From Methanothrix sp. (GTDB taxonomy: Archaea > Halobacteriota > Methanosarcinia > Methanotrichales > Methanotrichaceae), in the NCBI GenBank assembly GCA_011391755.1, contig JAABPZ010000102.1, forward strand, positions 1 through 5,775: a stretch of DNA of 5,775 bases, in the 5' to 3' direction. Within the stretch, counting starts at the first letter, position 1, and each line of letters opens with the position of its first letter. Of the stretch, positions 1-4,947 are shown piece after piece. A program made the translations under genes and the position numbers. The notes beneath the pieces were generated by a model that was not told the DNA's origin, did not search any database, and was given only the letters and a program-made list of their open reading frames with translations.

Positions 1-133
1 CGCTTTTTGGGCTATCATTCTCGTTTAACGTGATGTTCGCGGCGGCGTTCTGACTGTCTTCTGCAATTGTGGCCGGCATTAAATAGGCCAGTAGCGCCAG
101 AGTGCAGATAAGGCCTACAAGAATTTTTTGCAT
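1..133 (-). CDS. Secreted protein of unknown function, N-terminal part only (cut by window edge)
   Basis: An open frame starts at ATG 131-133 and runs off the left edge after 44 codons. The first residues (MQKILVGLI...) form a classical Sec signal peptide: one Lys at position 3, a hydrophobic core at about 4-19, and a likely cleavage site after ATIA at about residue 24. There is no Cys at that site, so it does not look like a lipoprotein. The mature part begins EDSQ and is polar, with an N-glycosylation sequon (NIT) at about residues 33-35. The start is well supported by a strong purine-rich SD at 139-150. The gene lies only 2 nt after the stop of the secreted gene 136-1182, so the two are almost certainly co-transcribed and may be translationally coupled. 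Too little is visible to name a family. Confidence 0.8.
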   Translation of the reverse strand, partial: MQKILVGLICTLALLAYLMPATIAEDSQNAAANITLNENDSPKS

Positions 134-135
134 AA

Positions 136-1182
136 TCATCTCCTCCTCCTGATTAGAACGATCGTGAGCAAGGCTAATGCGGTAGCTCCAGCCGGAAAGC
201 TGGCTTTCTTTGCCGTATCTGTGGCGTTGCTCCTCAGCAGAGGTTTGGCCTCAATCACATTCTCCTCCAAATCCATAACGGCGCCGCCCTGGCCGAGCAA
301 AATCGTGCGTAGCAAATAAATGCCCGGCCCAAGCGTTTTGTCCCAGGAGATCTCCACCGTCTCATCGTCTCCGGTAAGAAGGATCGGCGTCCTCTTCTCG
401 GTGGTATTGAGAATGGAGCCATTTTGAGATAGAATAAAGCGCAAAGATCCCGCAAAGGGAACGCGAGAGTTGCCCATGACGGTAGCGCTGGCACCGGTCT
501 CATCTTGATAGGTCTCGGTGATCAATGCATCCTCCCCAGCCAAAAAGGAATTCATGAAGGACCTTGTTTGGTTGTGATTCAGCTCCACAATCTTCACGCG
601 GCCCGCATACTCGTGTCCGTTTTCCAGGATCTGTTTCCAGGCATAGTCCTTGCTAATCGGCAGGCCATTGCTTCCCGTGATGGGTATCACCTGCTCTCTG
701 GTGACATACACGGCCTTGTTCCCGTCGATGAGCATGTAGTAAATATCCACAACGGTAGGATCGCTGGCACTGATGACAAGGTGCATGCCGCGAGAGTCGG
801 CACGAAAATCGCGCACGTCAAACCGTATGGGCTCCACTCCCCCGTAAAAGAAGCTATTGCATTTCCTGAAGATTGCGGTGCCATTTTTCCATAAGAGCGC
901 GCAGACATCATAGCTGCCTTTCTCGGCTTTTAGGGCCGGCCAGCGAATGACAAAGGTCCCCGCACCATCCAGCGTCAGGTTCCTGGTCGCTATCCGTCTT
1001 CCCTCATCCATCAGATCCAGCTCTAAAGTCATGCCGGCCACGTCTCCTTCCAGTGTAACATCAGCCGAGTCTATGCTGGAGTAGAGATCTATAATCTCCG
1101 AAGAATGGGCTGTGCCCGTCATAGCCATCAGGGCTGCCAGGGCCACCAGGGCCGCTAAATGCCAAAACGCGCTTATTCTCAT
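136..1182 (-). CDS. Secreted, C-terminally membrane-anchored protein of unknown function
   Basis: This 348-residue protein belongs to no family I recognise. It has a Sec signal peptide (MRIS, hydrophobic core about 8-22, likely cut near residue 26) and an exported body of about 300 residues with alternating polar and hydrophobic stretches, as in beta-sandwich or Ig-like domains. A single hydrophobic segment at about 331-344 is followed by RRRR at the extreme C-terminus. Six N-glycosylation sequons (N68, N100, N204, N254, N259, N319) fit a cell-surface protein. The only body cysteines, C94 and C108, could form a disulfide. The tail layout (Phe-Pro-Ala-Gly, short hydrophobic stretch, Arg cluster) resembles archaeosortase-type PGF/PEF-CTERM signals but lacks the exact tripeptide, so a plain membrane anchor is equally possible. 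The start is ATG at 1182 with only a weak SD (AGGTTGGT). It appears to head an operon with the secreted gene 2 nt downstream. An S-layer-associated or envelope role is inference only. Confidence 0.8.
   Translation of the reverse strand: MRISAFWHLAALVALAALMAMTGTAHSSEIIDLYSSIDSADVTLEGDVAGMTLELDLMDEGRRIATRNLTLDGAGTFVIRWPALKAEKGSYDVCALLWKNGTAIFRKCNSFFYGGVEPIRFDVRDFRADSRGMHLVISASDPTVVDIYYMLIDGNKAVYVTREQVIPITGSNGLPISKDYAWKQILENGHEYAGRVKIVELNHNQTRSFMNSFLAGEDALITETYQDETGASATVMGNSRVPFAGSLRFILSQNGSILNTTEKRTPILLTGDDETVEISWDKTLGPGIYLLRTILLGQGGAVMDLEENVIEAKPLLRSNATDTAKKASFPAGATALALLTIVLIRRRR
139..150 (-). promoter_or_regulatory. Shine-Dalgarno site embedded in the end of the upstream gene
   Basis: On the - strand this reads AGGAGGAGGAGA, followed by TGATT and the ATG at 133. 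It matches the archaeal anti-SD (GGAGGTGAT) well. The same bases are the last four sense codons (Arg x4) of the secreted gene 136-1182. They therefore encode its C-terminal positive cluster and also serve as the ribosome binding site of the next gene. Confidence 0.75.
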
Positions 1183-1194
1183 AGGACCAACCTG

Positions 1195-1208
1195 CCAGCA
1201 ATTGCCGG
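1195..1208. repeat. Imperfect 14-bp palindrome before the secreted-protein gene
   Basis: CCAGCAATTGCCGG is an inverted repeat with a single mismatched pair, centred on AATT. It lies 13 nt upstream of the ATG at 1182 and about 23 nt downstream of the TATA-like element at 1231-1240, close to the expected transcription start. It could be an operator for a dimeric regulator or a small 5-bp hairpin in the 5' leader (on the - strand CCGGC-AATT-GCTGG, allowing one G-U pair). A 14-bp palindrome can also occur by chance. Confidence 0.3.
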
Positions 1209-1230
1209 GTATTCTGTCTTATCGTGAACA

Positions 1231-1240
1231 GGTTTAAAAC
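1231..1240 (-). promoter_or_regulatory. Candidate TATA box for the secreted-protein operon
   Basis: The - strand reads GTTTTAAACC, an AT-rich box-A-like element in the 80-bp gap between the site-2 protease stop and the ATG at 1182. Archaeal initiation about 26 nt downstream of the box centre would fall near 1209, giving a leader of about 27 nt. The oligo-T tract just upstream (1250-1257) would insulate it from the protease operon. No clear BRE is visible. Confidence 0.45.
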
Positions 1241-1249
1241 TAACGTGTC

Positions 1250-1257
1250 AAAAAAAA
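1250..1257 (-). terminator. Oligo-T termination signal after the site-2 protease gene
   Basis: A run of eight T on the - strand (eight A on the + strand) begins 5 nt past the stop codon at 1263-1265. Archaeal RNA polymerase terminates at U-rich tracts without needing a hairpin, so this is the probable end of the aIF1A-RIO1-KH-protease transcript. Confidence 0.55.
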
Positions 1258-1262
1258 GGATA

Positions 1263-2906
1263 TCAAATAGTCAGCCAATTGGTAAATGGCGCGATCAAGG
1301 TTATGAGCAGGGATGTCAGTACCAACCAGGTAAGAATGGCCACGGTCGTCTTGGTGAATCTTTCCGCCTTCTCGGGCCGGACAATCTTCTCAAAGCCGGA
1401 CTGCACCAGATCCCTGAAGATGTGCCCGCCATCCAATGGCACCGCGGGAAGGCAGTTGAACAGGCCGGCATAAAGGTTGATCCAGCCGATCCAGAGCAGA
1501 AGGTTGGCAATCCAAAAGAACTTGTTTCCCAGGGGCTCTGCCCATCCGCTGGGCTCAAAGACGGCAGTCAGCCAGCCGCTAAAACCGGGAAAGCCCCTCT
1601 GGGTGAATCCCGGGATTCCCGTAAAAGGCAGGCTGAGCATTAAGTGGAACCCGGTTATGCCCATGCTGGGTATGTCCTTGAGTGTCTGCAAAAATTGCCT
1701 GGCTGGAACCTCCTGAAAGAGAGCCCCACCAGATAAAACCGCATTCCCAGAGATGCCGATGCCTATGAATCCACCGAATTCTTCCTTGGCCGCAGTCTCT
1801 TTCGCAGTTAGATTGACCTGGTAGGTATTGCCCTGACCGGTGGATATAGCGATGATTTGGCCGGGGCGAGTGGTGTTCATCTGCTTTCGAAAGCCCTCCA
1901 GATTTGCGATCTTTATTCCGTCAATTTCTGTGATCACGCTTCGGGAAGGAAGACCAGCAGATTCGGCAGGCGAGCCCTTGAAGATAGAAGCCACCATGAT
2001 GCCCCGCGCCAGCTCGCCAGAGAGGGGCAAGATCTGTTCTCGATCGTCATAAAACACTTTCATGCTGGTTGTGGAACTGCCCAGATGACTGTAGAACTGC
2101 TCTAGACTGCGGTCTTTGTTTCCATTTACATCCAATAGCACCATGCCGCTCTCAAAACCGGCCTTCTCTGCGCTGGAGCCGTCCTGAACATCGACCACAA
2201 TCAGCCTGTCCACCGGAGATATGGACCCGATGACCGGCCCGAAGAAGAGGGCCATAGCCACTGCCGCCACAATGAAATTGGAGATGACACCTGCCGATAG
2301 AATCCTGATTCTTGCCGCCTTGCTCACCTTTGCCGGCATATCTTTGTTGCCGAAGAGATCCTCTTCATCCGGCTCCACAAAAGCTGCTATTGGGGCAAAT
2401 AAAACGGCGACGATTCCCATGGACTTGACGCGCACGCCCTCTACGCGACTGAGTATGCCGTGAGCGAACTCGTGCACTACCATGGTCACAAAAAGAGCAA
2501 TCCAGCCCCAGACGAAGGGGATGTACTCATTTAAGCCGGGAATGAGAAGGATGTTTCTCGGAGCATTATAGCTGCTGGGCAGAGGAGGCTCCAGAATCAT
2601 GTAATAGGTCATGGCAAGGACCAGTAGCAAAAAATAGGTCATGCTCAATACGACCAGGGGTATGCCGGCCGAGGCTACCAGTCTCCAGAAACTCTTGGGA
2701 CGGGCCAGCCTGTCCAGCAGATTCAGGCCTCGAGTGGTACGAAAAAAAATGGCCAAAGGAATGCCAAACAAGCATCCTACTGAGATTCCCCGGCTACGCC
2801 ATTTTTCGCTATCTTTCAAAGGCAAGAGAAGGATGGAATACAGGCCGATCAGTGCCAGAGCTATGAGCAGCCAATCAACGTAGTCAAGCTGAAACTGCAA
2901 GTCCAA
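1263..2906 (-). CDS. Site-2 protease family intramembrane zinc metalloprotease (M50) with two PDZ domains
   Basis: This 547-residue polytopic membrane protein cleaves transmembrane substrates within the bilayer. The zinc site is visible: HEFAH at 145-149 (HExxH, catalytic E146) inside a membrane segment at about 131-150, and LDGGH at 491-495 with the third metal ligand D492. Other membrane segments lie at about 10-30, 42-56, 76-105, 163-178, 205-226, 465-488 and 521-542. Between the two halves of the active site sit two PDZ-like domains, about 231-298 (with SSAEKAGFESGMVLLDVNG) and about 300-370 (with SPAESAGL and ITEIDG). FVEPDEEDLF at 176-185 is a stretch I associate with archaeal members. 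It is longer than minimal single-core S2Ps, mainly because of the two PDZ domains and the extra N-terminal helices. I take TTG as the start (2904-2906): a GAGG SD overlaps the KH stop at the right distance, and the next in-frame Met is at residue 89, inside the hydrophobic region. It is the last gene of the aIF1A operon. The substrate is unknown; regulated proteolysis of an anti-sigma-type factor, as in bacteria, should not be assumed in an archaeon. Confidence 0.92.
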   Translation of the reverse strand: MDLQFQLDYVDWLLIALALIGLYSILLLPLKDSEKWRSRGISVGCLFGIPLAIFFRTTRGLNLLDRLARPKSFWRLVASAGIPLVVLSMTYFLLLVLAMTYYMILEPPLPSSYNAPRNILLIPGLNEYIPFVWGWIALFVTMVVHEFAHGILSRVEGVRVKSMGIVAVLFAPIAAFVEPDEEDLFGNKDMPAKVSKAARIRILSAGVISNFIVAAVAMALFFGPVIGSISPVDRLIVVDVQDGSSAEKAGFESGMVLLDVNGNKDRSLEQFYSHLGSSTTSMKVFYDDREQILPLSGELARGIMVASIFKGSPAESAGLPSRSVITEIDGIKIANLEGFRKQMNTTRPGQIIAISTGQGNTYQVNLTAKETAAKEEFGGFIGIGISGNAVLSGGALFQEVPARQFLQTLKDIPSMGITGFHLMLSLPFTGIPGFTQRGFPGFSGWLTAVFEPSGWAEPLGNKFFWIANLLLWIGWINLYAGLFNCLPAVPLDGGHIFRDLVQSGFEKIVRPEKAERFTKTTVAILTWLVLTSLLITLIAPFTNWLTI

Positions 2907-2914
2907 AATTTGAT

Positions 2915-2918
2915 CCTC
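2915..2918 (-). promoter_or_regulatory. SD that fixes the TTG start of the site-2 protease
   Basis: The - strand reads TGAGGATCA, in which the TGA is the KH gene's stop and GAGG is the SD. An 8-nt spacer leads to TTG at 2906. The overlap of stop and SD suggests translational coupling of the two genes. Confidence 0.6.
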
Positions 2919-3459
2919 AGAGTAAGCCCTGCGCCCTCAGCTCTTCCTTGGCCAGCTCCTGATGCTTCTTCTCCAAAAAGCTATAGACATTTCCATGCGG
3001 AGCACCATCAAGCAGCATCTCTATGGCGGTACGTGCAACTCGCATTTGCTCAGCATAGCCTAATATGGCTACGGTCTTGCCATACACAGATACCTTGGCG
3101 CCGGAGAGCCTCTCCATGATCTCACGCGACCGTCCGTCCTTGCCGATGATGCGACCCTTGATGCGTTCCATATCGTTCTTGGTGCCTGCCATCTTGGACA
3201 GGTCCAGCACATCGAGCATCAGCATCTCGTCATCAAGAAGGGCCAGAGCCCTCTCTGGTGAGAAGCCTCTGCCGATGGCTTTTACCAGGTCTAATACTCT
3301 AAGGCCCTGCAATGGGTCTTCTGCCGATGCAATAGAGATCGCACCGGTCTCGCTGTCTATCTCAATAGTGGTCTTGGTCTTCTCTTCGATAAAGCGCTTC
3401 ATGGACCCGCCAGGTCCCACCAGCACACCTACGCGCTCTTCTGGAATCTTGATATCCAA
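2917..3459 (-). CDS. Two-KH-domain RNA-binding protein, archaeal Dim2/Pno1-like
   Basis: This 180-residue protein is built of two KH domains. KH1 (about 1-62) carries the GxxG loop as GPGG at 15-18 after IPEERVGVLV. KH2 (about 95-155) carries GKDG at 106-109 after IKGRII. The C-terminal tail (about 156-180) is a charged helix ending AKEELRAQGLL. Size and layout match archaeal aDim2p, the relative of eukaryotic Dim2/Pno1/Krr1, which binds near the 3' end of small-subunit rRNA during maturation and has been linked to aIF2-alpha. That role is family knowledge and is supported here by the neighbours RIO1 and aIF1A. The start is taken as TTG at 3457-3459, giving M-DIKIPEERVGVLVG, the usual beginning of the family. 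No in-frame ATG lies nearby, but ATT and CTG codons just upstream cannot be fully excluded. It lies 5 nt after the RIO1 stop and 10 nt before the protease start. Confidence 0.88.
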   Translation of the reverse strand: MDIKIPEERVGVLVGPGGSMKRFIEEKTKTTIEIDSETGAISIASAEDPLQGLRVLDLVKAIGRGFSPERALALLDDEMLMLDVLDLSKMAGTKNDMERIKGRIIGKDGRSREIMERLSGAKVSVYGKTVAILGYAEQMRVARTAIEMLLDGAPHGNVYSFLEKKHQELAKEELRAQGLL

Positions 3460-3464
3460 TTTAA

Positions 3465-4262
3465 TCAGCCTTCTTTTTTGTCTATCTCTTCTTTGTCTTT
3501 GCGTAGCTTCTCCCAGATCTCTTCCGGGGAGCCCACGTTATATTTTTTCTTAAAGTAATGGGCCACGTTGGCTATATCGCGCTCCAGAAATCTTCTGGCC
3601 ATGGGATGGTCCAGCGTAACAGACTGCCCCATATCTATTATCACCGGCTCGCCTTCGTCATAAAGTATATTGAACTCGCTCAGATCGGCATGAACGAGCT
3701 TCCCCTGATTATAGAGCACAGAGATATATTCAACGATTCTTTCAAAAATGCGCTTGGCGTCTTCAGTCTCCAGTTCCACGTCTTTTAGCGGAGGAGCAAC
3801 ATTCTCGCCAATGCCTATAAGATCCATAACCAGTATGTTCTCTCTCATGGCTATGGGGTGGGGCACGGCTACACCCACCTCTTCCGCTCGCGTCAGGTTC
3901 CGAAATTCCTTTCGGGTCCAGGCCGCGACAATAGCTCTCTTTGTGCCCTTCACGTTTCCAAATCGTGGATCGCCATGCAAGTAGTCCTGCATGGAATTGA
4001 AATTGCTGGTAGAGATGCGGTAAATCTTTAGGGCCAGCTGTTTTTCACCCACGATGGCCTTAAAAATGTTGGCTTCTTTGCCGGTGCAGACGGACCCGCC
4101 CAGAGCATCGATTACGCCCTTGCTGGCCAGGCTATAAAGGTCCATCAGGGTGCGCTTATCGAAGACCGCATCCTGGACGTTTAGATCATCGGAGTCCTTA
4201 ATCCTGGTACGAAGAACATCGATCTTGGTATCGAAATCTTCATCCTTGCTACGCCGGCTCAT
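3465..4262 (-). CDS. rio1: RIO1-type serine protein kinase/ATPase
   Basis: This 265-residue atypical protein kinase of the RIO1 subfamily has all the diagnostic motifs. The nucleotide-binding loop CTGKEANIF is at 59-67 (normally STGKEA, so Ser is replaced by Cys). The ATP lysine is K79 in ALKIYR. The catalytic loop HADLSEFN is at 191-198 with D193 and N198. The metal-binding IDMGQ is at 209-213 with D210. The N-terminal 35 residues are charged and the C-terminus is a lysine/glutamate-rich helix (about 246-265). The protein has the usual archaeal length and looks intact. In eukaryotes and archaea, RIO1 acts late in small-subunit maturation, mainly through ATP hydrolysis on the pre-40S/30S particle. 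Sitting between aIF1A (25 nt upstream) and a Dim2-like KH gene (5 nt downstream), it forms a 30S biogenesis/initiation module. The start is ATG at 4262, with AAAGG 6 nt upstream as SD. Confidence 0.95.
   Translation of the reverse strand: MSRRSKDEDFDTKIDVLRTRIKDSDDLNVQDAVFDKRTLMDLYSLASKGVIDALGGSVCTGKEANIFKAIVGEKQLALKIYRISTSNFNSMQDYLHGDPRFGNVKGTKRAIVAAWTRKEFRNLTRAEEVGVAVPHPIAMRENILVMDLIGIGENVAPPLKDVELETEDAKRIFERIVEYISVLYNQGKLVHADLSEFNILYDEGEPVIIDMGQSVTLDHPMARRFLERDIANVAHYFKKKYNVGSPEEIWEKLRKDKEEIDKKEG
3469..3473 (-). promoter_or_regulatory. SD for the KH-domain gene, inside the end of RIO1
   Basis: GAAGG on the - strand lies in the last codons of the RIO1 gene, 9 nt before TTG at 3459. It is a moderate SD that supports the TTG start and coupled translation. 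Confidence 0.45.
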
Positions 4263-4270
4263 AAAGTGCC

Positions 4271-4311
4271 TTTCAAGAAGATTCCTCTCAAGAAGTTCCT
4301 TTCAGAAATCC
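4271..4311. repeat. Three imperfect 12-15-nt tandem units at the aIF1A/RIO1 junction
   Basis: On the + strand the units are TTTCAAGAAGATTCC (4271-4285), TCTCAAGAAGTTCC (4286-4299) and TTTCAGAAATCC (4300-4311). On the - strand each yields a TGARAGG block spaced 14-15 nt apart. The middle unit supplies the aIF1A stop codon and the last one (in - strand order) the SD of RIO1. It looks like a small local duplication that spread an SD-like element. Confidence 0.5.
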
Positions 4312-4611
4312 CTTGCGCTGCAGCCAGTCCACCTGGGGACCGGTATATCTCCAGACGACATCGGCCTTATCATTCTGGATTTCCCAGGGAATGACAATAA
4401 CCACGTCACCCTGTCTGATCCAGATCCTCTTCTTCATCTTGCCAGGTATGCGGCCCATCCTGGTAACGCCATCGATGCATCTCACCCTTATGCGATTGGC
4501 TCCAAGCAAGCTTTCCACATGACCGAATATTTCTCGATCCTGTTTGCGGGGGAGACGGACTCTGGTAATTACAGCTCCTTCTTCTTCCCTGCCACGACCT
4601 CTATTATACAG
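4288..4611 (-). CDS. eif1A: Translation initiation factor aIF1A
   Basis: The protein has 107 residues if started at CTG 4609-4611. aIF1A binds the A site of the 30S subunit and helps position initiator tRNA and the start codon. It has a short basic/acidic tail ([12 protein letters not shown], 1-12), an S1-like OB fold at about 13-85 containing [27 protein letters not shown] and [10 protein letters not shown], and a C-terminal part with [16 protein letters not shown], all typical of the family. No ATG exists between the upstream in-frame stop (4621-4623) and the conserved region. The first in-frame GTG (4516-4518) would remove the first OB strand and leave 76 residues. CTG at 4611 has a GAGGTGAT SD at the right distance and gives MYNRGRG, the expected kind of N-terminus, so I choose it. 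It is the first gene of the operon with RIO1, KH protein and site-2 protease, with its own promoter at 4723-4732 and a structured leader. Confidence 0.92.
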   Translation of the reverse strand: MYNRGRGREEEGAVITRVRLPRKQDREIFGHVESLLGANRIRVRCIDGVTRMGRIPGKMKKRIWIRQGDVVIVIPWEIQNDKADVVWRYTGPQVDWLQRKGFLKGTS

Positions 4612-4614
4612 CTT

Positions 4615-4622
4615 ATCACCTC
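4615..4622 (-). promoter_or_regulatory. Near-perfect SD that places the aIF1A start at a CTG codon
   Basis: The - strand reads GAGGTGAT, eight bases matching the archaeal 16S 3' end. The GAGG core is 7 nt before CTG at 4609-4611. It overlaps the only upstream in-frame stop (TGA at 4621-4623), so translation in this frame cannot begin any further upstream. Confidence 0.75.
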
Positions 4623-4658
4623 AAATAATAATTATGGACCTATGACTTCATGGAATCT

Positions 4659-4679
4659 TCGGGGCCGCTCTTGCCCCGA
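4659..4679 (-). promoter_or_regulatory. GC-rich stem-loop in the aIF1A operon leader
   Basis: On the - strand UCGGGGC and GCCCCGA form a perfect 7-bp stem with a 7-nt loop (AAGAGCG). It lies in the predicted leader, roughly 22 nt after the expected transcript start and 36 nt before the SD. There is no U-tract behind it, so it is not an intrinsic terminator. It could be a protein-binding or RNA-stability element. A weaker bulged hairpin at 4639-4653 sits between it and the SD. Confidence 0.5.
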
Positions 4680-4722
4680 GTAGCCAAAGTACCTTTCTTT
4701 TCGCCCTTCTGCTAAAAACCAC

Positions 4723-4732
4723 TCTTAAATAG
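4723..4732 (-). promoter_or_regulatory. TATA box of the aIF1A-RIO1-KH-protease operon
   Basis: The - strand reads CTATTTAAGA in an AT-rich setting between the tRNA 3' end and aIF1A. Initiation about 26 nt downstream would fall near 4701, giving a leader of about 90 nt. This is long for an archaeal mRNA and holds the stem-loop at 4659-4679. Confidence 0.5.
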
Positions 4733-4750
4733 TTAAAGCTTGTGTCGGCC

Positions 4751-4760
4751 AAAATGCAAA
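4751..4760 (-). terminator. T-rich tract directly after tRNA-Val
   Basis: The - strand reads TTTGCATTTT immediately after the tRNA discriminator base. Such broken T tracts commonly end archaeal tRNA transcripts. Some read-through into the aIF1A operon, which lies in the same direction, cannot be excluded. Confidence 0.4.
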
Positions 4761-4834
4761 TGGGCCCGACGCGATTCGAACGCGTGATCCCCGCCGTGTG
4801 AAGGCGATGTCATAACCAGCTAGACCACAGGCCC
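4761..4834 (-). tRNA. tRNA-Val(CAC): tRNA-Val, anticodon CAC
   Basis: This is a 74-nt cloverleaf on the - strand. Acceptor arms GGGCCUG and CGGGCCC pair over 7 bp with one U-G. The D arm begins GUCUAGCUGGUUAUGAC. The anticodon stem UCGCC/GGCGG encloses the loop UUCACAC, giving anticodon CAC (reads GUG, valine). The T arm ACGCG-UUCGAAU-CGCGU is perfect. The discriminator is A. The 3' CCA is not encoded and must be added by the CCA-adding enzyme. There is no intron. The gene is divergent from uppS and has its own TATA box. Confidence 0.96.
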
Positions 4835-4860
4835 TCGAAGTAAGCAACTAAGTCATCAGC

Positions 4861-4869
4861 TATTTGTAT
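4861..4869 (-). promoter_or_regulatory. TATA box for tRNA-Val
   Basis: The - strand reads ATACAAATA, with its centre about 31 nt upstream of the tRNA 5' end. This puts initiation about 5 nt before the mature tRNA, as usual for archaeal tRNA genes. Confidence 0.5.
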
Positions 4870-4923
4870 CTTGCCCTTGGGAAGAGAACAGCAAACTCAT
4901 TTTCGTCCGGCGCGGAGGAATTA

Positions 4924-4931
4924 TTTAAATA
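4924..4931 (+). promoter_or_regulatory. TATA box for uppS, with purine-rich BRE-like stretch
   Basis: TTTAAATA is preceded by GGAGGAA (4914-4920). The box centre is only about 20 nt before ATG 4948 and 29 nt before the in-frame ATG 4957. The transcript is therefore expected to be leaderless or nearly so. The GGAGG stretch lies upstream of the likely transcript start and so cannot act as an SD. Confidence 0.6.
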
Positions 4932-4947
4932 GTAATTCGCGAAGCTA

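Noticed and set aside
505..894. 129-codon + strand open frame opposite the secreted-protein gene
   Set aside because: The - strand gene has a signal peptide, sequons and a C-terminal anchor, while this frame has no SD or recognisable domain.
1224..1643. 139-codon + strand open frame opposite the end of the protease gene
   Set aside because: Antisense to the conserved LDGGH region, no family resemblance and polar random composition.
3065..3553. 162-codon + strand open frame opposite the KH gene and the end of RIO1
   Set aside because: Very Ser-rich composition, no SD, fully antisense to conserved genes; a shadow.
4288..4518. Shorter aIF1A starting at GTG 4516-4518 (76 residues)
   Set aside because: It would cut off the first OB-fold strand (VRLPRK), which is conserved in the family, and it lacks an SD, whereas the CTG start has a very good one.
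4659..4679. GC-rich hairpin considered as an intrinsic terminator for the tRNA-Val transcript
   Set aside because: No T tract follows it on the - strand and it lies downstream of the TATA box for aIF1A, so it is better explained as part of the mRNA leader.
4150..4683. 177-codon + strand open frame antisense to aIF1A and RIO1
   Set aside because: It lies opposite two clearly conserved genes, has low-complexity Ser/Leu/Arg-rich sequence and no promoter or SD; it is a reading-frame shadow.
4850..4855. C-box-like TGATGA on the - strand upstream of tRNA-Val, considered as part of a C/D box sRNA
   Set aside because: No matching D box (CTGA) at a suitable distance and no second C'/D' pair; it also lies inside the tRNA promoter region.
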